DNA from: an uncultured Clostridia bacterium
GTDB taxonomy: Bacteria > Bacillota > Clostridia > Christensenellales > UBA1242
Reading direction: 5' to 3'
Length of the DNA stretch: 64,000 nt
NCBI GenBank assembly: GCA_934793215.1
Contig: CAKVOP010000005.1
Coordinates: forward strand, 1 to 64,000
This document shows positions 8,673-20,600 of this stretch, piece by piece; within the stretch, counting starts at the first letter, position 1; every line of letters begins with the position of its first letter. A model generated the notes under the pieces. The model ran no database searches and had not been told where the DNA came from. It saw only the letters and a program-made list of their open reading frames with translations. The position numbers were made by a program, and so were the translations under genes.

Positions 8673-8748
8673 TGGGGTGTCGCCAAGTGGTAAGGCATTG
8701 GATTCTGATTCCAACATTGCGTAGGTTCGAATCCTACCACCCCAGCCA
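8673..8748 (+). tRNA. tRNA-Gln (anticodon CTG)
   Basis: Acceptor TGGGGTG pairs with CACCCCA, then G and an encoded CCA. The anticodon loop T-T-C-T-G-A-T reads CTG, which decodes only CAG. It is closely similar to the next tRNA, pointing to a tandem duplication followed by an anticodon change. Confidence 0.93.
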
Positions 8749-8769
8749 AAAAATAGGTATGACGCGTAT

Positions 8770-8844
8770 TGGGGTGTCGCCAAGCGGTAAGGCACAAGAT
8801 TTTGATTCTTGCATGCGTAGGTTCAAATCCTGCCACCCCAGCCA
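8770..8844 (+). tRNA. tRNA-Gln (anticodon TTG)
   Basis: Same acceptor stem and D-arm as the preceding tRNA, with loop T-T-T-T-G-A-T and anticodon TTG, which reads CAA and by wobble CAG. Differences from its neighbour are mainly in the anticodon stem and T-arm. Confidence 0.93.
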
Positions 8845-8921
8845 AACAAAAACTTATAAACTTCAAAAAGAAGTTAAATTTCTCTCCCTATATCAAAATA
8901 TAAGTTTTTGTTTAAAAATTT

Positions 8922-8997
8922 GGTTTACTAGCTCAGTCGGTAGAGCACTTGACTTTTAATCAAGGGGTCCCGGGTTCGAATCCCGGGTAAGCCACCA
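8922..8997 (+). tRNA. tRNA-Lys (anticodon TTT)
   Basis: Acceptor GGTTTAC pairs with GTAAGCC, discriminator A and encoded CCA. The loop C-T-T-T-T-A-A gives anticodon TTT. It lies 77 bp after the Gln tRNA and immediately before the cluster terminator. Confidence 0.94.
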
Positions 8998-9025
8998 AAA
9001 AAGCACCAAACAGTGGTGCTTTTTT
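8997..9025 (+). terminator. Terminator of the tRNA cluster
   Basis: AAAAAAGCACCA (8997-9008) pairs with TGGTGCTTTTTT (9014-9025) around AACAG, followed by more T residues. The stem begins at the last base of the Lys tRNA. Confidence 0.9.
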
Positions 9026-9357
9026 TATTTTAAATGGGGAGTTGTTTTTGACATCAAATTCAAAAAATCTTTATGGAACAAATTGGCCTTATGGGGTTAA
9101 AGTGACAAAACCACAATGTATTCTCATACCATATCTTTTTAAATGTTAAAAAATTAATATGTATGTTTATAAGCCATGTTTAAATATTTTCAAAAGTATA
9201 AAGAGATAGATTCAAAAAATGCTCATAGGTTATTAAAATAGTTTTTTTATAAAGGGGGTATGGCTGATTTCTTACCTTTTTTGATTTAAAGTATAATAAA
9301 AGAGGAGTTTATAATATTGGGGTTTTACCCATTTAAAGTAAAGTGATAAATTTGCAC
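9026..9357. other. Gene-free spacer
   Basis: About 330 bp of AT-rich DNA. Two purine-rich ribosome-site-like strings (AAGGGGG near 9254 and GAGGAG near 9303) are each followed only by ORFs of about ten codons. A TATAAT-like string occurs near 9292 without a partner. I see no supported gene. Confidence 0.4.
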
Positions 9358-9394
9358 AAAAAACACGAAAAATATGAAATTTTTCGTGTTTTTT
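9358..9394. terminator. Bidirectional terminator downstream of gpmI
   Basis: A perfect 16-bp stem: 9358-9373 pairs with 9379-9394 around the 5-base loop ATGAA, with core CACG/CGTG and A/T runs at both ends. It lies about 100 bp beyond the gpmI stop on the minus strand. Confidence 0.85.
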
Positions 9395-9496
9395 GTAATT
9401 TATAATGTAAATTACGATCAAGAAAAGATTTTTTGCTTACGAAATGATAAATTATTTTAAATGGCTTATGGCAAATTGAAATAAAGAAATTCTATT

Positions 9497-10993
9497 TTAA
9501 AACAATGGCTTGTCCATTGATTCTGGGATTTCAAGATTTAAAAGTTTTAAAATTGTTGGAGCGACTTGTGAAATTCCTCCCTTTTTAAGACGAGGTCTTT
9601 GCTTTTCACTTACAAAATAAACTGGGACCAAATTTGTGGTGTGAGAGGTTACCTTATTACCTTTTTTGTCAATCATGTATTCAGCGTTTCCGTGATCCGC
9701 TGTTATTATGCATTCTCCGCCAGCCATAAGCGTTGCCAAGGCGACTGCATATGCTTGCTTTTCAACACAAGCGATTGCTTCTTTCGTGGCGTCAAAATTA
9801 CCAGTATGTCCAATCATGTCGGGGTTGGAATAGTTTACTAAAATGAAGTCATATTTGGCGGAAGCGATAGCGTCTAGTGTTCCTTCCGTAATTTCTATTG
9901 CCCGCATTTTGGGATAAGCAGAAAAATCTTGTGTGTCAATGCTTTCAATAAGTTTACGCTCCTCGCCCTTATACGGCGTTTCAATTCCACCATTAAAGAA
10001 AAATGTGACATGGGCATACTTTGTTGTTTCGGCAATATGGAATTGCTTTAACCCTGCGTTGGAAATTAGGGCGGAAAGATTATCACTGACTTGGATAGGT
10101 GGGTACAAAGTGTTTAGAGAAGAAAAGTCGGTTGAATATTCTTGCATAGGTGAAAAGAGCAAATTGTTAAAGTGCTGGGTTTTAAAGTGATTGAAGTTTT
10201 TGTCAGTCAACGCATAGGTTAATTCTCTTGCTCTATCAGAACGGAAATTAAAGAATATAACGCTGTCATTGTCTTTGATTGTGGCGTTTTCATCGAGTAG
10301 AACAGGCTTTACAAATTCATCAAATATGCCATGGAAATAACTTTCGTCCAAAGCGTCAAGAGCATTTGTGTTTTTATAGTTTTCTCCAAAAACTATGGTG
10401 CGGTATGCTTTTTCCAATCTATCATATCGCTTTTCTCTATCCATGGCATAAATTCTTCCAGAAATAGAACCCACGCGGTATGGCGTTCCTATTAAATGAT
10501 TTTCTAGGTCTCGAATAAAGTTTTTTCCACTATTATAAAGGGTGTCTCGTCCGTCAGTAAAAGCATGAATATAAACTTTTTCAAGCCCATATTTCTTGGC
10601 CAAATCTATTATTGCATAAAGGTGATTAATGTGTGAATGAACCCCGCCATTAGACAAAAGTCCCATGATGTGAAGACATGAATTGTTGTTCTTGGCATGC
10701 ATGATGGCTTTAATCAAATGCTCATTTTTATAAAAGGCCCCGCTTTTAATATCACTATCAATTCGTAGTAAGTCTTGTAATATTTTTCGTCCACTTCCAA
10801 GCGTTAGATGCCCGACTTCGCTATTTCCCATTTGACCTTTTGGAAGACCAACGGCTTCTCCAGAAGCCTTCAGTTGAGAGTAAGAGTAGCGTGATTTTAG
10901 TTTGTCAAGGTTTGGTGTGCCGACTGAAAAGATTGCGTTTGAAGCATCTTTTTTGCCAATTCCAAAGCCATCTAAAATGATTAAAGTAACCAT
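9497..10993 (-). CDS. gpmI: 2,3-bisphosphoglycerate-independent phosphoglycerate mutase
   Basis: A 498-residue protein close to the usual 505-515. It interconverts 3- and 2-phosphoglycerate in glycolysis using two Mn ions and a phosphoserine intermediate. N-terminal L-I-I-L-D-G-F-G holds the first metal ligand (D8). M-G-N-S-E-V-G-H at 55-62 holds the catalytic Ser58. C-terminal I-T-A-D-H-G-N-A-E completes the alkaline-phosphatase-like metal site. The start has AAAAGGAG upstream and an excellent promoter at 11011-11039. It is a stand-alone gene here; gapA, pgk, tpi and eno are not adjacent as they often are. Confidence 0.97.
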   Translation of the reverse strand: MVTLIILDGFGIGKKDASNAIFSVGTPNLDKLKSRYSYSQLKASGEAVGLPKGQMGNSEVGHLTLGSGRKILQDLLRIDSDIKSGAFYKNEHLIKAIMHAKNNNSCLHIMGLLSNGGVHSHINHLYAIIDLAKKYGLEKVYIHAFTDGRDTLYNSGKNFIRDLENHLIGTPYRVGSISGRIYAMDREKRYDRLEKAYRTIVFGENYKNTNALDALDESYFHGIFDEFVKPVLLDENATIKDNDSVIFFNFRSDRARELTYALTDKNFNHFKTQHFNNLLFSPMQEYSTDFSSLNTLYPPIQVSDNLSALISNAGLKQFHIAETTKYAHVTFFFNGGIETPYKGEERKLIESIDTQDFSAYPKMRAIEITEGTLDAIASAKYDFILVNYSNPDMIGHTGNFDATKEAIACVEKQAYAVALATLMAGGECIITADHGNAEYMIDKKGNKVTSHTTNLVPVYFVSEKQRPRLKKGGISQVAPTILKLLNLEIPESMDKPLF

Positions 10994-11010
10994 AAAAATC
11001 TCCTTTTAAA

Positions 11011-11039
11011 ATTGTAAAACAATCGAAAAAAATAGTCAA
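11011..11039 (-). promoter_or_regulatory. Promoter of gpmI
   Basis: On the minus strand, TTGACT (11039-11034) and TACAAT (11016-11011) are 17 bp apart, about 18 bp upstream of the start codon. Confidence 0.8.
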
Positions 11040-11413
11040 ATAAATAGCCGAAAAATACAAAAAAATATTTTGATTTTGGGTTAAAAATAATTTAAATTTT
11101 GCAGATAAAATTAGTAAAAAATAATAAAAATAATAAAAAATATGTGTTTTTTAATTAATTTTTATGTTTTTTTATTGATTTTTTTAATATTATGGTAATT
11201 TTTTTATTTATTAATTTTGAATTATTGCCATATAAAAATCATAAATATTTAAAGTGATTTTATCAGTGAATTTCTCTAGTTTTTAAATTTTTTAACAAAT
11301 TAATTTTGTGAATTAAATTATTCCCCAAGAAATAAGATTCAAATAAAAATAATTTTCTAGAGTAAGGTATAAAAATATTTTTTTCGCCCTTATTATATTT
11401 ATATATAATTTAT
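11040..11413. other. Extremely AT-rich gene-free zone before the giant lipoprotein
   Basis: About 370 bp made almost wholly of A and T, with long T-runs (11140-11215) and repeated AATAAAAAT-type strings. TATGGTAAT (about 11192) and ATTGCCATA (about 11225) form an imperfect inverted repeat. No ORF of note. Such tracts are typically curved and may bind nucleoid proteins or act as upstream promoter elements; this is inference. A similar zone precedes the other giant gene. Confidence 0.5.
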
Positions 11414-11443
11414 TTGACTTTTTTCGCGTAAAAGAGATATAAT
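11414..11443 (+). promoter_or_regulatory. Promoter of the giant lipoprotein gene
   Basis: TTGACT (11414-11419) and TATAAT (11438-11443) with an 18-bp spacer. The predicted start near 11450 gives a long leader of about 170 bases. Confidence 0.7.
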
Positions 11444-11490
11444 TTTTATGACTTAAATAAACGCACACAATACCTATAGATTTGACTTAC

Positions 11491-11609
11491 AGGAAAAACT
11501 TTTGATTATTTTTAATTAAAGTTTTTCTTTATGTTAAACAGACTTGAAAATTCGTTTTAATAAGTTGGCAAATGAGTGGTTTAAATATTTGTGAAATTAC
11601 AAATATTAA
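11491..11609 (+). promoter_or_regulatory. Structured leader of the giant lipoprotein mRNA
   Basis: Two hairpins lie between the promoter and the ribosome site. AGGAAAAACTTT (from 11491) can pair with AAAGTTTTTCTT (to 11530), a terminator-like stem with a weak T tail. ATATTTGT and ACAAATAT (about 11585-11607) form an 8-bp stem just before AAGGAGG (11612-11618). They could control transcription read-through or translation. No known riboswitch class is recognised. Confidence 0.4.
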
Positions 11610-11622
11610 ACAAGGAGGAATT

Positions 11623-14600
11623 ATGAAAAAATTTCTAGTCGGTCTTATGAGCATATTTCTCTTAATAGGGGGAGGACTTCTTTCTGCGTGCAATGCAGGG
11701 AAGGGGACAATCAATCTTGACAGCCAATCTGTAGAAATAGAACTTAATGGCGGTGAAGGGCTTGCTCAAATTACAGCCAATGTTTCTGGCGGTAAAGACA
11801 GTCGGGTCAATGTGTCGTGGAACGGCTATGAAAATATCATAGAGGCTTCGGTCAGTCATACTTCGTCTGGAAAGAATACGATTACAATTAAAGGATTGAC
11901 AGAATACGAAAATGCTGAACTTGTTGTCTCGGCTGCCGGCTGTGAATCAAAGGTTGTGAGTGTCACTGTTTATAGCTATGTTTCATCAATAAGCCAAAAA
12001 GTAGAAACAGGAGACAAAAAGCAAAATTATCTTATTAGAGGTGAAACAACAACACTTGACGATACTAAACTTCTAGACCTCAATCCAAGTACAAAATCAC
12101 GCAGAGACATAAGTTGGTCTTTGGCAAATGAAAATGACAATGTGTCTATCGATAATGAAAACAATACTATTACGATAGGACAAAACTTTGAAGGCAACTC
12201 TATTCTTTTAAAAGCCACCAATTTGCTTAAAAGTGCTTCTCAAACCGACGATGTAACTTGCGAAGTGTCACTTCCAGTTTTGGATAACCTTAAAACGTTA
12301 GGTGTCAATGATATAAAAGTTGAAGTCGGCTATGGGGCGGTTGGAGACCTCGATGAAAATTCGACATACGATGTTATTTCAAATGCAAATGAAACAAATC
12401 CTCACAGCCAGTTAAATGCACTTATTACATATACAGGTTCACTTAAAGTTGAGCCAATAATTTCCTCCACAGATGGCAAACTGGATACTGGAATGTTGAG
12501 AGTTGTGGAGAACGGAAGAAGTGCGGAAAATTATTTACAATTTTTGATCCATTCAAATGAAGATTATAAAAGTTTAAATGGTGAGTTTGACGTTAAGTTT
12601 AAAATTGGATATGAAGGTTTTGACTATGCTGTTGAACTTGGGCAAAAAATTCATGTCAAAGTAAGAGAAGTTATAAATGAGGTTGTTCTTGCTGACAGAG
12701 AAGGAACAAGCATAACAAATGAAACCACAAAGTCTATTTATACAAGATATGCCCTTGGTGCTTATGGAGATATGGTAAGAGTTTCGCTTAAACCAACAAA
12801 AGTGGTTGATGCTGATTATACTTATACATTAAGAGTTTTAATTCCAAGCACTCAAATGTCAAACTTCGCTGGGCTTGAAGATAATAATTTTTCACCATTG
12901 ACTATCAAATACAAAGACAAAACAAATGTTCTTCAAGAACTCATGCTTCATAACGCAAAAGATGCAAATGGTGCTTTAATTGCAGGTGTTTACGAAATAA
13001 ACAATCTTTCGGCTGATATCATTTACCTTGTTTCGGCAGATTTAAAAGAAGGTATTGAAAAAATTGATGGTGTCATGATTACTATTACAAGTGATGATGA
13101 GCCATCTGCAAATGCAAGTTATAATGCTGTTTTCACACGTGCAGTAAGTGATTTCGATGGGGCATTAAGTGTTTACAATAGTGTTACAGAAACTACTTCA
13201 ACCAATGATAAGGACTTTGCATTCGCATTAAACAGCAATCAAATTGACCAAACTTACAAAAAACTTTTTAAACTTGTTGGGCAAGGCTCTTTGAGCGGTT
13301 TACATGTAAAATCAAACAGCAATCTTGTTACAATTCAAGATAAACTTGTGCTTAAAAAATTTGGTGAAGAAAATGGTGTGCCTTACATAATTTTTGAAGT
13401 TAGTGCTTCACTTAATTCATTGGCTTATGGCGAAACATTACAAAGTACTTATGAGTTTTATCATGATAATGGAACAAATGTCAGTGAAGAACTCAAATCA
13501 AAGTTAAAACTCGATGTGTTTTTGCCTCTTACTGATGCAAGTTTACTTCAAGACACGACAAGCAATTCTAATTCAGTTGTAAGTGTTAAATACAGTAAGG
13601 ATGACCTTAACAATGGAGAGAACTATTCTTCTTCACTATCCAGCATTATCTTAAAAAACAGCACCCTCACTCCTATCTCTGCCGTATTTAACAAAACTAC
13701 AAATGGCAAAGAGGCAAACCCTGTTGTAAATATTAGATTTGTTGATTTGACAGCAAACAGAGAAAACCTTGATTTGACTTTGAGTGCACTTCTTGAAGGT
13801 TTGGCTGACGGGTCGATACAAGCGGAGGAATCATCTAGGTTTGTTAGAATTAACATCGACAATCACGCTGTTAAGTCAATCCAAACATTAAGTGAAGGAA
13901 AGACTTATGCAATCTTCACATTTACTGGTAAGGCAGAAAATGGAGATGAAAAAAGCATTCAAAGAATTGTCAAAATTGAAAGCCTTGTTTCTGCGGACGG
14001 GTTAAGCCTTTCACAAGAAAAAGATAGAAATATAACCCTGTATGCGGGCGACACAATCGCGGACGAGGACATTGGTCAAACTAAAAAGACAATAAGAATT
14101 TACCTTGGAAATTCAAATATAACTTACGCTGACGCTAATATAAATTTTGTTTTCGACAGCCAAAATAATGAGAATAACAAATATTTCAAAGTTGAAAATA
14201 AGAAAGTTGGAGAAAATTACATCGAGTTTGATGTCGTTGCTTTGACTACTGGCGATAATGCAATATTTAATGGCAATCTTGAAATGCATTACAAGGTTTT
14301 TGCAGAAGAAGAAACGATTATTGATATCTGGACAACTTTAAACGTGACAATCTTAAATGCCCAAAGAGTTGAAAATGTCACTTGGATGAACGAAAAAACA
14401 GATGGTCTTGAATTTAATGTTGGTGATACAAGCGGTCAGTATTTGGTATTTGATGTTACCCCTACAAACGCAAAGAATAATGGATTGAAATATCTCCCTG
14501 TTGATAAAGATGGCAATGCTCAAACAGAAAACTCATTCATAAATATAAGCGAAATTTCAGCTTCTCAAATTGCAGTAAGAGTTAACACCAAGACCAAAGT

Positions 14601-17600
14601 TAAAGGAAGTTTAATTGTATACCCAGCCGACATGGTGCACGGCGGTAATATACGCTATTACTACAAAGTAGCGGGTGTAGAAAATGTTAACACTATAAGT
14701 TTGACTAATTTAGGTCAAATAAAAGAAAATGGGAAAACTTGGTTTGATTATCTCACAAAAGAATGTTATTTTGTTTCGTATAAAGTTGGGACTACTGATG
14801 ATGGACAACCACAAAGGACAGAAATCTCTTTTGATAGGATATTGAAAAGGATTGATATAATCGTTGTCGATGGTTCAAGTTTTGAATATTCTTATAGGCT
14901 TTATTCGGCAGAAGATTTTAAATCTATTGAAGTAGATAAATACTATACCCTTAAAAGTAGTATAGTGTTGTCTGTTGGTGGGGAAAACAATGCAAAGCAA
15001 CTTGCAGAGTTCACCGGTGGACTTCAAGGTGGGGACGACATTTCAATCACCTTTAATAAAAATAGTTTAAATCTTGTAAAAACTTTAAAAGGAACAATAC
15101 GCAATCTTACTTTACTGGGGAATGTAGAGGGGAACGGCTTTGTTTGTGACACTAACGAAGGGACAATCGAAAATATAATTATCGACGCCAAAGGCACTTA
15201 CGCGAGTGTGCTTACAGCAAACGGAGTACATAGTGGTGGAATCGCTGGCGTAAATAGTGGCTTTATCAAAAATGTTGGTGTACTCGGCCTTTCTATAAAC
15301 GGAAATAGCACATACATTGGTGGAGTAGCAGGTAAGAACAGCGGAAACATTTATGGTGCAAGGGTTGAATTTTACAATGTTCAAACTGGGAAAAATGAAA
15401 ATGGCGAAAAACTATACGGGACTAACTCATTTGCAGGTGCAAACAACGCAATTATTGCAGGTATAGTAGGTGAGGCAGTAAAAAATTCATCAATAGAAAG
15501 ATGTTATGCATATGACTATACTCTTATTGGAGGCGACAATGGACAGAAAAACAATCTTACAGCCCCTTTTGTTGGCTATGTAAGTACTACCGCAGGAGAG
15601 GTACCTACAGAAACAAGCGAAAATCCAAAGGTTTTGTACTCGTTTGCAGTTGTTGGTTGCCACAGCGAGAAAATCGCAGATGCATTCCCAAGCAACGTTG
15701 TTTATAAAGATGTTTACAATTCATATTATGATGACTCAACCTATATTTCTAAAATAGAAATGACAGATTCAAACAATTTTGTAATTGGTGGAGAAAATGG
15801 GTACAAATCTTATGTCAACAATAAAAACGAACACTTAAAGGATTTTTATCAAGATGAAAAATTAGCAACCGTTGCAATTAATGCACAAGACATTAAAACC
15901 GACAATGGTTATATGCAGGTCATGGTTCTTGAAAATGCAGAAATGGTCTTCATGCACTATGGGATTACAGATATTGTTACAACATTGACCGAAACTGAAC
16001 AAAGGGATCTTGATAGACTCAATACAATAAGTTTGGCAAAATTGGCTGGCAACGAAAATATTAAGGTTACTTCTTCAAATGAAATGATTGTAAGAGTGCA
16101 AGGAACAAATCTTGTTGTTAATCAAACAGGAACAGTTAGACTTACATTTTCTTCAAGACAAGATGCTTCGAATTATGTAGAAAAAGAAATCACCGTTATT
16201 TCGGCATACAACGGGTTTAAACTTTCTTATGGGGCTATTGAAGATGTCGATAGCACAAAAATCAGCATTCAAAAAACAAAATCGGCCATTTTTACTGCGT
16301 CACTTTTAAAGACAGAGGCATATCTTGGCAGTTTGGCCCGCAGTTACGAACTTGTAACACCAAGTTTCCAGCTTGAATCAATTACAACTCCAACTGGCAC
16401 TGATAGTAACTCGGTAAGATTTACTAAATCAGCCCTTGTGTTTACGGCTGTTACGGATCAAAACTCGGTTGAAACAGTAGTAAGATTGCAAGCAAAAGTG
16501 GCTGGAATTGAATACGCCCATAAATCATTAAAGAAAGAATTTACAGTATCTCCTGAAGAGGGTGCAATTTCTATCGACTACACTGGTGAAAAACTTGTTG
16601 TTACGCCTTCTGTTAATGGAACACTTAAGGTTGTTGTTAAAACAACTCAAAATGATGACAAGATAATTCCTACAGTTATTTACAAAAATTCTAATGGTGA
16701 CATTGTTTTAACTAGAAATGCAAACAATGGAGCGTATGTTTTCTTACGCAACAATGTGCCAATTTTAAATGTCAGCGTAGTGAAAGAAAACGAAAATACT
16801 ACAAGTGGCGAAAATCAAACAATAACAACGGATATATATACTGTTTCATTCTCAATTCATGAAAAATATAAAAAGCAAATTCGCGCTGACGAGGAATTTG
16901 AGGTTTATTTTACAACCACGACGCAAAACGAAAGTGAAAGACTTAAACTTGAATTTAATAGACAAAAATTTACAAGCATTGATATAACAAATTCAGTTGT
17001 TAAAAATGCTTACAGAAATGATGGAACTGATACTTATGTCGTTGGCGAAAGAACTTCAACTCTTGCCCCTGGAAAAAGTTCAATTATGCAGGTTTCTGTA
17101 AATCCAGAATTTGCTTACTATGATTACATGGAAATAAAATATTCTGGTGTGAATATTGCTGGTGCAGTAACGATTGACAGAGTTCAAAAGAATCAAAACG
17201 GATATTTTTCTAGCATCAACAGCGAAAATTTTGAGCAAGTAGGAAATGCGTTTAGATATACTCCAAATGCAGAGAATAAAACACAACAAATTTATTTCAA
17301 ATTATGGATAAACACAACAGTTGAGGCTGATTCTACTCTTTGCTTTACAGTTTCATTCTATGGCGAAAACGGAGAAGAACTTACTTATGCAAATTATTAT
17401 ATGGATATAAGTTACCTTCGTGAACCTCGAATAACTATTGATGGCGAAGAGACTGTTTTCCTTGCAAAAGGATCAAAATCACAGATTAAAATTGAAGTGC
17501 TCTCAAATCAAACACTCGACGCACTTGTCGTTGATGGAACAGTAAATGGAATTTCAATTGAAAGCGTTTCTGACAAACCTGAAATAGATCTAGTAAAAGG

Positions 17601-20600
17601 AATTAAAACATACACGGCAACAATTCGTGCTTCACTTAAAGCAAAAGTTAATGAAGATAACATTGGAACTTTTTATCTTAAAGCAACTGTAAGGAGAACT
17701 CTTAATGGCTTTGAAGAGACAAAGTACGCTATTGCCACTGTTATTCTTGTTGACTTCAAAATCAGTGAAGATGATATTTTGATTGGCGAAAAGAATGGAG
17801 ACAGTCAAGAACTTACTGTCTGGGCAGGTGTTCCAAAAACCGTTAAAATAAATTACGGACTTATTCCAACAGAATATCCTATTGGAGAAACTGATAGTAC
17901 AGAAGCACAAGAACTTATCAAAAAGCGTAACGAATTTTTAAATGCAGGTTACTATCCAAGCAAAAACGTTAACAATGCCAACTACATTATAAACTACCGC
18001 GACAAATCGGTTGGAGGTGAAAAGGTTTATCAAAAATTGTCAATCAAAGAAAGACTTTTCTATGTGATTGGCGGTAAAGAATACGCTCTTGATGCCGAAA
18101 ATCTTTCAAGCAAAGCAATTTCGGTTTATGAGGCACAAGATAAGAATGCAATCACGATAACCGGGAATGTTATGTCAGGTACATCTGTTTCAATGGTGCT
18201 TTATACTTATGTTACAGCAAACAATGTCGAAAAAATGATTAAGACTTACTTTACAATCAATATTGAGACTTTCTCTGATGAGGATTTGCCTTTGGTAATC
18301 AAAGATGCTGATGCATTTAGAGCACTCGACCCAGAAAATGGGGAAAAAGAAGTTCAAGATTATATTCTCTTAAATGACATTGTCCTTGAGAACTACGAAC
18401 CTTTTGATACAACATATATTTCAAGCCTTGATGGCAATGGGCATACAATCTACATTAAGTCTTTTGCCATGAAAGAAGATGAATCCACATTAAATGTTGC
18501 TTTATTCAACACAGTTTTAAAAACGACAATGCTTAAAAATGTTAGAGTTAACTTATATGAAGGTGGACAACTTACAGTTAATATTTCTCAATACAAAAAT
18601 ATCAATGTTGCTGGTTTTGCTCTTTCAAATAAAGGTATAATCACAAACTGTGAAGTTGTAGCATTTTATACTAATGGCTCTTACACGGTAGGCGGACAAA
18701 AACTTTCTTATACCAATAGACTTCCAAGCAATAAACAGGCGGGAATTAACCTCTTCTTGACCAATGGGATAAACACTACACAAGAGGCACATCTTGCTGA
18801 AAATCTAAAAGTAAGTGTTAACCTTGCTGGATTTGTTTTAAATAACGATGGTAATATTACAAACTCTCGCGTTGGTGGCGACAATGTTTATGTTATAAGT
18901 GGCGAGGAAACTACGGCTGACGGAACAAATGTTGGAAGAACCGATGCTGAACAAATAAGACTAGAAAACTTTATAATTTCTGGACAAGGCTGTATGGCTG
19001 GCTTTGTTCAAAAAAACGGCGGAACAATCAGTGCTTCATTTGTTAAAAATACTGACATGGACAACAGGTCTAATATTTCAAAAGATTTGAATGGCCAAGA
19101 TATATACCTTGCTGGGTTTGTCGGTGAAAACAGTGGAAGAATTGTTACAAGTTTTATCGAGGGCATTCCTGTGACAGGCACTGAAAAAGAAACCGCCATT
19201 ATGGGTTCAAGTCTAAAAAGCCAAGGAATAATCGCTGGCTTTGCTTATTCAAATATATCTCAAATAAATGACTCGTATTCAAACATTTTGATTTCAACTT
19301 CACAGGGCAGTGGAAATGTTATGTTTGCTTCTGGATTTGTTTACAAAAACAGTGGTAAAATTACAAACGGATTCTCTGCTTGTCAAGTAGAAAGTGATAA
19401 ATTTACACAAATGAACTTCTCTGGTGTAGACGCAAATAGTGAAAGTCAACAAACTGGTGAATATGAAAACTGCTACTTCTATTCTGTGAACAATGGTTCT
19501 GCAGAAAATGATTCTAGTGCTACAACGGAAACTCAATACTCAACTGGTGCAATGCTTATTGCAGACCCAACGATTGTTACATCTTTCTATGGTTTTGCAG
19601 TTTCAACTTCTGCTGACGATGATAGCGGAATTTGGAGAATTATTGATGGGAAAGTATCACTTATAGAAGCGGAAAGAATCTCATTCTCGCATAGATATAT
19701 TTACTATGTTGAAGATTCAGCGTATGAAGGCCCTACAAGAGTGGACGGAGATAAAAAATACATTTTGCCTTACACGACTCTTGTGATAGGTGGAACAACC
19801 ATTGACACTTCTCTTGGTGGAGTTTCAAACCCAATCATTATTGCTGATGCAGAAGATTTTGTGAAAGCTATGGGCGAAAGCAGTTCAACTTACATCAAAA
19901 AGTATTTTGACGAAACAAATGTATACGGGACTTATCGTGTTGTAAACGACATTGATCTTAATGATTTAACTGCTGAAACTGCCTCATATTCACTCCCTTC
20001 TTCATCTAAATCTTTTAGCGGAAGATTTTATGGCAATGGTTTCACTATTCAGTCTGTGAGACTCACAAGTTCAAACAAAAATGTAGTTTCATATGGACTT
20101 TTCAAATCGCTCGAATCAATCTCAAAAACTAGTGCCGAAATAGGCGTGGGAAAAGTGTTTAAGCCAATCGTAACAAATTTAATCCTTAAAGTGGACGGAG
20201 TTGTTGCGGGTGATGTCCCACTTGTTGGCGTTCTTGCAGGATATGTAAAAGATGCAACAATAGTTGGCATAACAGTTGATTTCTCGAATAATGCTGAAAT
20301 CGTAGGATACAACTTTGTTGGGGGAATTGCTGGTTACGCATTTGGTTCATCTATTGTTAAAAATGTAACACTTAACAATCCTTCAACGTATGCACTTTAC
20401 TACACAAGCACTGGTGCACAAAACTTGACACCAAGCACTATAACTAATTTTAGAGCACAATCAGTGCTCCTTCAAAATGCAACTACTTTTGATAACACAG
20501 TAGTTGGGGAGTTTAGAAAGTATTCTTATGCAGGTGCCTTGTTTGGAATGGCAGACATTTGCAATACTGCTCAATCAAACTTTGACTATGCTGATTATCA

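Noticed and set aside
8669..8959. ORFs across the tRNA cluster on both strands
   Set aside because: They arise from the repeated tRNA-Gln sequence; the RNA genes explain the region.
9250..9350. Tiny ORFs after ribosome-site-like strings
   Set aside because: About ten codons each, no conservation signal can be judged, and nothing supports translation.
11572..11622. Upstream in-frame start for the giant lipoprotein
   Set aside because: It has no ribosome site and would place 17 residues ahead of a perfect lipoprotein signal; AAGGAGG sets the start at 11623.
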